A stretch of DNA of 64,000 bases from JAOUGY01 sp963792365 (lineage in GTDB: Bacteria; Actinomycetota; Acidimicrobiia; Spongiisociales; ZC4RG35). A program made the position numbers and the translations under genes. The notes beneath the pieces are model-generated. The model was not told the DNA's origin. It saw only the letters and a program-made list of their open reading frames with translations, and made no database searches. Where the stretch lies: NCBI GenBank assembly GCA_963792365.1, contig CAWBVW010000001.1, forward strand, positions 62,001-126,000, written 5' to 3'. Shown piece by piece: positions 60,131-64,000 of this stretch; position 1 is the first letter of the stretch, and each line of letters starts with the position of its first letter.

Positions 60131-61135
60131 ATGAAACAGACACGTTGGGCCGCAGCGATCTTGGCCTTGATGCTGCTGCTGGCGGCATGCGGCGGCGACG
60201 ACAGCGGCGAATCGAGCGCCGAGTTCGAACGGATGGCCGGCGACGAGGTAGCCGCCGACGGGCTCGGTGGCGCCCAGCCCGCCACCGACGAGGAAGTCGC
60301 GGACGGCGACGTCACCGCCCAGCTCACCGATGCGGCGGTGACCGACCGCAAGGTGATCCGGACCGGCCAGATGACGGTCCAGGCCGACGACACCCGGGCA
60401 TTGATGGACGACATCACCGCCCTCGTCGACTCCTCCGGCGGATACGTGTCTTCGACGCAGGTCAGCCCCACCGGTGAGGATCGCCAACCGGCTATCAACA
60501 TCACGATCCGGGTGCCGGCAGGTGAACTCGATACGGCGCTTGCTTCCATCCGGGCGATGGCCGCCGAGGTCATCTCCGAGAGCATCCAGAGCCAGGACGT
60601 CACCGAGGAGTACGTCGACATCGAGTCCCGCCTCCGCAACCTGACAGCTCTCGAAACGGAGCTGGTGGCGCTGCTGCGCGAAGTACGGGAGCAGCCCGAC
60701 GCCGATCCCCAGAAGCTGCTGAGTGTGTTCAACGAGGTGAGCCGTGTCCGCGGGGAGATCGAGGTACTCGAAGGACGGCGCCGGCTGCTCGACAATCAGG
60801 CGAGCCTGTCCACGATCACGATCGCCATCACGCCGACGCCTTCTGCGGAGCCGATCGTCGAAGAGGGCTGGCAGCCGCTCGTCACCGCCCGCCAGGCGTT
60901 GCGCGACCTCGTCGACTCACTCCAGTCGTTGGGTGACGCCGCAATCTGGTTCGTCGTCTTTGCGTTGCCGGTGCTGCTGATCCTCGCCACCCCCGTGGTG
61001 CTGTTCGTGTGGTTCCTCCGTCGTCTCTCGAGGCGACGCGCCGCCAAGACCGTGGTCCCCCGTCCGAGTCCGGCACCGAGCCCAGAACCGGCACCAGCTG
61101 CGGTGCCGGAAGCGCCGGCCGACCAGTCGGACTGA
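60131..61135 (+). CDS. DUF4349 lipoprotein
   Basis: A 334-residue protein: lipoprotein signal (WAAAILALMLLLAAC, lipobox LAAC), acidic linker, the DUF4349 domain (KVIRTGQMTVQADDTRALMDDI, SGGYVSSTQ, ITIRVPAGELDTALASI), a coiled coil (about 165-235, SRLRNLTALETELVALL to VRGEIEVLEGRRRLL), a C-terminal membrane helix (ALPVLLILATPVVLFVWFL) and a Pro/Ala-rich tail. ATG 60131 has GGGAGA about 8 bases upstream. DUF4349 proteins are of unknown function. Confidence 0.87.
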   Translation: MKQTRWAAAILALMLLLAACGGDDSGESSAEFERMAGDEVAADGLGGAQPATDEEVADGDVTAQLTDAAVTDRKVIRTGQMTVQADDTRALMDDITALVDSSGGYVSSTQVSPTGEDRQPAINITIRVPAGELDTALASIRAMAAEVISESIQSQDVTEEYVDIESRLRNLTALETELVALLREVREQPDADPQKLLSVFNEVSRVRGEIEVLEGRRRLLDNQASLSTITIAITPTPSAEPIVEEGWQPLVTARQALRDLVDSLQSLGDAAIWFVVFALPVLLILATPVVLFVWFLRRLSRRRAAKTVVPRPSPAPSPEPAPAAVPEAPADQSD

Positions 61136-61153
61136 CGACGACCAAAACTCGAG

Positions 61154-61184
61154 GATCGAGGGGCGCACCATGCGCCCCTCGATC
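61154..61184 (+). terminator. Strong hairpin after the DUF4349 gene
   Basis: GATCGAGGGGCGCA and TGCGCCCCTCGATC pair perfectly over 14 bases around a 3-base loop, 18 bases after the stop codon and 16 before the next ATG. No T-run follows. It may also influence the next gene. Confidence 0.6.
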
Positions 61185-61200
61185 GCGCTATAACCACCCG

Positions 61201-62823
61201 ATGAGCGAGCACGCAGACACCGTCTTCGTGAACGGCGCCGTGTTCACCACCGACCCGGCCCGCAGCTGGGCTCGAGCCGTTGCCGTCGCAAGCGATCGAA
61301 TCTCCTGTGTCGGCGACGACGAACAGGTGCTTGCCGAGGCCGGGCCCGACACCGAGATCGTCGACCTCGCAGGCCGCCTCCTCTCCCCCGGGTTCCAGGA
61401 CGCTCACGTGCATCCCGCCACCGGGGGCGAGATCGCCCTGTCGTGCAACCTCGCCGACGCCTCGGGCGCCGACCAGGCCGCAGTACTGATCGCCGAATAC
61501 GTCGGCTCACACGACAACGGCGAGTGGGTTCGGGGAGGCGGATGGCAGTACGCGTGGTATCCGAGCGGCTGCCCGACACGCGCCCACCTGGACCAACTCG
61601 TCCCGGATCGCCCTGCCTACCTCCGAGTGGCCGACGGGCATTCGGGGTGGGCGAACTCGATCGCGCTTCGACTCGCCGGTGTGACCGTAGAGACACCGGA
61701 CCCATCCGACGGACGCATCGAGCGGGAGCCCGATGGCAGCCCCCAGGGCACCCTTCACGAAGGGGCCATGCAGCTGGTCGAGCGTGTGATGCCCCCTGCG
61801 ACTCCCGAGCGACTCCAACAAGCGCTGCTCGCGGGCCAGGAACACCTCTTCTCGCTCGGGATCACCGCTTGGCAGGATGCATGGGTCGGTCCGGAACTCC
61901 ATGAGGCCTACGTCCGGCTGGCCGCCGACGGGCGCCTACGAGGAACGGCTCGGGCATCCTTGTGGTGGGATCGCGAACGAGGTCTGGAGCAGATCGAAGA
62001 GTTCGAGGCCCGTCGACGGGCCGCCTCCGAGGGTTACCACCCCGGGACGGTCAAGCTCATGCTCGACGGGGTGTGTGAGAACCACACAGCGTCACTTCTC
62101 GAACCGTATCTCGACGGCACCGGGCTTCCGACCGAGAACCGAGGGATCGCCATGATCGACCCCGACGAGCTGCCCAACATCGTCTCGGAGCTCGACCGGC
62201 GTGGGTTCCAATGCCACTTCCACGCCATCGGAGACCGGGCTGTGCGCAACGCCCTCGATGCCGTGGAGACGGCGCTCGGACGCAACGGATGGCGGTCGAA
62301 TCGGCATCACATCGCTCACATCCAGATCGTGGATCCAGCCGACCTCCCCCGTTTCAGACGTCTCGGCGTCGCGGCCAACGCCCAGGCTCTGTGGGCGTGC
62401 AACGAGTCGTCGCAGGTGGACTTGACCATCCCGTTCATCGGCGCCTCCCGGGCCGAGCGGCAATACCCGTTCGCATCGTTGTTGGCGGCAGGGGCCGTGC
62501 TTGCGATGGGAAGCGACTGGTCGGTTTCGACCGCCGACGTCATGGCCCAGATCTCGGTGGCCGTCGAGCGCACGATCCCCGAGGATCGTCCCAGCGAGCC
62601 GTTCGTTCCGGCCGAACGCATCCGTCTGACCGATGCGTTGTCGGCATTCACAGCGGGTTCGGCCTGGGTCAATCATCTCGAAGACGAGCGTGGCACCATT
62701 CGCACAGGGGGCATGGCCGACATGGCCATACTGGCCGCCAATCCGTTCGATACCGATCGTCCTCTCCACACCATCCGCGTCGACATGACGATGGTTGGGG
62801 GCGAGGTTGTACACCGGCGGTGA
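61201..62823 (+). CDS. YtcJ/NfdA-like amidohydrolase
   Basis: A 540-residue amidohydrolase-3 family metalloenzyme: FVNGAVFTTDP start, SPGFQDAHVHP (HxH metal ligands, here HVH), VKLMLDGVCENHTA, FQCHFHAIGDRAVRNALDAVE, HIAHIQIVDPAD and MGSDWSVSTADVM. These enzymes remove amide or formyl groups from varied substrates. It stands alone. An ATG at 61201 is preferred to the longer opening, since it lies after the terminator hairpin. Confidence 0.9.
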   Translation: MSEHADTVFVNGAVFTTDPARSWARAVAVASDRISCVGDDEQVLAEAGPDTEIVDLAGRLLSPGFQDAHVHPATGGEIALSCNLADASGADQAAVLIAEYVGSHDNGEWVRGGGWQYAWYPSGCPTRAHLDQLVPDRPAYLRVADGHSGWANSIALRLAGVTVETPDPSDGRIEREPDGSPQGTLHEGAMQLVERVMPPATPERLQQALLAGQEHLFSLGITAWQDAWVGPELHEAYVRLAADGRLRGTARASLWWDRERGLEQIEEFEARRRAASEGYHPGTVKLMLDGVCENHTASLLEPYLDGTGLPTENRGIAMIDPDELPNIVSELDRRGFQCHFHAIGDRAVRNALDAVETALGRNGWRSNRHHIAHIQIVDPADLPRFRRLGVAANAQALWACNESSQVDLTIPFIGASRAERQYPFASLLAAGAVLAMGSDWSVSTADVMAQISVAVERTIPEDRPSEPFVPAERIRLTDALSAFTAGSAWVNHLEDERGTIRTGGMADMAILAANPFDTDRPLHTIRVDMTMVGGEVVHRR

Positions 62824-62878
62824 GCACCCGGCATCTACGCTCGCGAGTACCGTTGCCGCCAACGACCAGGAGCAAAGT

Positions 62879-63181
62879 GTGACCGTACCTCCACCCCAAC
62901 CCGACCCGAGCCAGTATCCCGAGACCAGTCAGGCGGTCACCGCCCTGGTGCTCGGCATTCTCGGACTCGTCACGTGCCCGGTGCTGGGACCGTTCGCGTG
63001 GCAGATCGGCCAGAAGGAACTCGATGCGATCGACGATGGCAGGCGCCCTGCACAGAATCGCGGGACCGCCAACGCCGGCAAGATCCTCGGAATCGTAGGC
63101 ACCGTGCTCCTGGGGATCTCGCTTCTCGTTCTCGTGTTCTTCCTCCTGATCGGCGGCCTCGCCATCGTCAGATCCTCGTGA
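62879..63181 (+). CDS. DUF4190 two-helix membrane protein
   Basis: A 100-residue protein with a Pro-rich start (MTVPPPQPDPSQYPE), two helices (AVTALVLGILGLVTCPVLGPFAW and AGKILGIVGTVLLGISLLVLVFFLL) and QKELDAIDDGRRPAQNRGTANAG between them, the DUF4190 pattern. AGGAG precedes GTG 62879. It is a paralogue of the next gene. Confidence 0.85.
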   Translation: MTVPPPQPDPSQYPETSQAVTALVLGILGLVTCPVLGPFAWQIGQKELDAIDDGRRPAQNRGTANAGKILGIVGTVLLGISLLVLVFFLLIGGLAIVRSS

Positions 63182-63238
63182 TCCCGGCGTGACAGGGCTC
63201 GCCTTGGTAGGTTCTACGCACTCGACGAGGGAGCACGA

Positions 63239-63529
63239 ATGACAGCCATACCACCGTCTGCTGCGGCGTACCCGGAGAAGAGCCAGGCTACGACAGCCCT
63301 CGTGCTCTCCATCCTCGGTGTCCTGTGTTGTGGAATCCTGGGAATCGTGGGTTTGGTGATGGCGAACACCGAGAAGCAGGCGATCGCCGCCGGACGGCGG
63401 GACCCGGCCAACCAGGGCATGGCGCAGGCCGCGTTCATCATCGGCATCGTCGGCGTGGCGCTGTGGGCGCTCGGGCTCATCGCCCAGATCACGATCCTTC
63501 CGTCGATCCTCGACAACGCAAACTTCTGA
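63239..63529 (+). CDS. DUF4190 two-helix membrane protein
   Basis: A 96-residue paralogue of the preceding protein: KSQATTALVLSILGVLCCGILGIVGLVM, NTEKQAIAAGRRDPANQGMAQAA and a second helix. Its stop overlaps the ATG of the DUF2752 gene (TGATG). Confidence 0.85.
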   Translation: MTAIPPSAAAYPEKSQATTALVLSILGVLCCGILGIVGLVMANTEKQAIAAGRRDPANQGMAQAAFIIGIVGVALWALGLIAQITILPSILDNANF

Positions 63530-63924
63530 TGCGATCCCTCGTCGCCATCGCCAGGAACCGGTGGATGCCATTGTTGGCCCCACCGGCACTCCTGGCGTTC
63601 CTGGCGGTCAAACCGACCGGTGCGGGCCCAACGGTGTGTCCGTTCGCCATCGCCACGGGCCACGCGTGCCCGTTGTGTGGCGGGACGAGGGCGGCGGCCG
63701 CCCTCGTTCAGGGAGACCTGACCGCGGCGTGGGAGCTCCATCCAATGATCTTCGCGATTGCGCCGCTCGCCCTTTTCGGATGGATCTCATGGCTGGGCGT
63801 CAACCGAGGCTGGTGGGACGCTCCGTCGAGCAGGCTGACCAATCGGTTCGCACTGGTCATCGGTATCGGTGTCTTCTCCCTGTGGATCGCGCGGGCGATC
63901 ACCGGGACACTTCCGCCCGTCTGA
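63529..63924 (+). CDS. DUF2752 membrane protein
   Basis: A 131-residue protein with the DUF2752 signature CPFAIATGHACPLCGGTRA, a double Cys motif followed by AALVQGDLTAAWELHP, and three helices. DUF4190 and DUF2752 genes often travel together in actinobacteria. The Cys motif suggests a metal or redox site at the membrane. Confidence 0.87.
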   Translation: MRSLVAIARNRWMPLLAPPALLAFLAVKPTGAGPTVCPFAIATGHACPLCGGTRAAAALVQGDLTAAWELHPMIFAIAPLALFGWISWLGVNRGWWDAPSSRLTNRFALVIGIGVFSLWIARAITGTLPPV

Positions 63925-63928
63925 AACG

Positions 63929-64000
63929 TCAGCGGATGACGAGGTCTGGGTGTGTGCGCACCCGTGGCTTGCGTTCTGCAACCGCGTCGGCGAGCTGATC
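63929..64000 (-). CDS. C-terminal end of an unidentified protein (cut by window edge)
   Basis: Read on the minus strand from the window edge, 23 codons (LADAVAERKPRVRTHPDLVIR near the end) run to TGA at 63929-63931. The composition is protein-like and the stop lies 4 bases from the convergent DUF2752 stop. Too little is visible to name it. Confidence 0.4.
   Translation of the reverse strand, partial: DQLADAVAERKPRVRTHPDLVIR

Noticed and set aside
1..64000. CRISPR arrays, insertion sequences, prophage or integrative elements
   Set aside because: I saw no spaced direct repeats of 20-40 bases, no transposase, integrase or phage genes, and the single tRNA has no att-like duplication nearby.

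Overview
This is a high-GC, gene-dense bacterial window of about 64 kb. Short spacers, many 4-nt ATGA/GTGA overlaps, frequent GTG and TTG starts, lipoproteins with Thr-rich linkers, an actinobacterial-type LexA box, and a galU / gephyrin-like glp / glpR / moaC cluster all point to an uncultivated Actinomycetota, most likely Acidimicrobiia. The class is an inference, because no rRNA or marker gene is present. One tRNA gene (Ala, CGC) is visible. There is no CRISPR array, insertion sequence or prophage.

Layout. 0-5 kb: respiratory genes. These are the end of a ba3-type oxidase subunit I, a 727-residue fusion (cytochrome b + two 4Fe-4S clusters + MvhD-like domain + cytochrome c), a small cytochrome c lipoprotein and two SCO-type copper proteins. 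5-19.6 kb: mixed housekeeping and accessory genes. They include a GH31 glycosidase, an F420/deazaflavin-type oxidoreductase, lipoproteins, three acyltransferase or hydrolase genes, a HemW-like radical SAM protein, a frameshifted 13E12-type HNH gene that still has its LexA box, and the decayed remnant of a second gene. 19.6-30.4 kb: a ten-gene minus-strand operon. It holds a ring-opening amidohydrolase (barbiturase/cyanurate hydrolase family), the three-part FdrA/DUF1116/DUF2877 carbamoyltransferase, a three-subunit molybdenum hydroxylase, an unknown protein, and a thiolase-like/DUF35 pair. I read it as an N-heterocycle (pyrimidine-like) degradation pathway in which the ring-opened ureido acid is split with phosphate to give carbamoyl phosphate. 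This is the most interesting system in the window.

30.6-41.5 kb: DUF6326 protein, tRNA-Ala, a hydrolase, a translin-family protein, then the block plsY-galU-glp-moaC-small ORF-glpR. After these come FmdB and a metallophosphoesterase joined by a slippery Ser-codon repeat, a DUF3152 metzincin, a SAF protein, a TIGR04222 membrane protein and a ThDP enzyme. 41.5-60 kb: amine metabolism. One operon carries a class III aminotransferase, a PuuB-like oxidase, a GNAT protein and the ThDP enzyme. An agmatinase lies nearby. A second operon runs gabT-aldehyde dehydrogenase-C45 Ntn hydrolase-GNAT-potD-potA-potB-potC. It is divergent from an Lrp/AsnC regulator, with a long inverted-repeat operator between them. 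Pyruvate phosphate dikinase sits between the two operons. 60-64 kb: DUF4349 lipoprotein, a YtcJ-like amidohydrolase, two DUF4190 proteins, a DUF2752 protein, and the end of a minus-strand gene cut by the window edge.

Together the second half suggests an aerobic heterotroph that imports polyamines and turns agmatine/putrescine-type amines into GABA and succinate semialdehyde, and that degrades N-heterocycles. The first genes suggest a high-affinity oxidase with its own copper-insertion chaperones. Several regulatory structures are visible: a 17-bp hairpin before the cytochrome fusion, the LexA box, the gabT/lrp operator, and two heptanucleotide tandem repeats in spacers.
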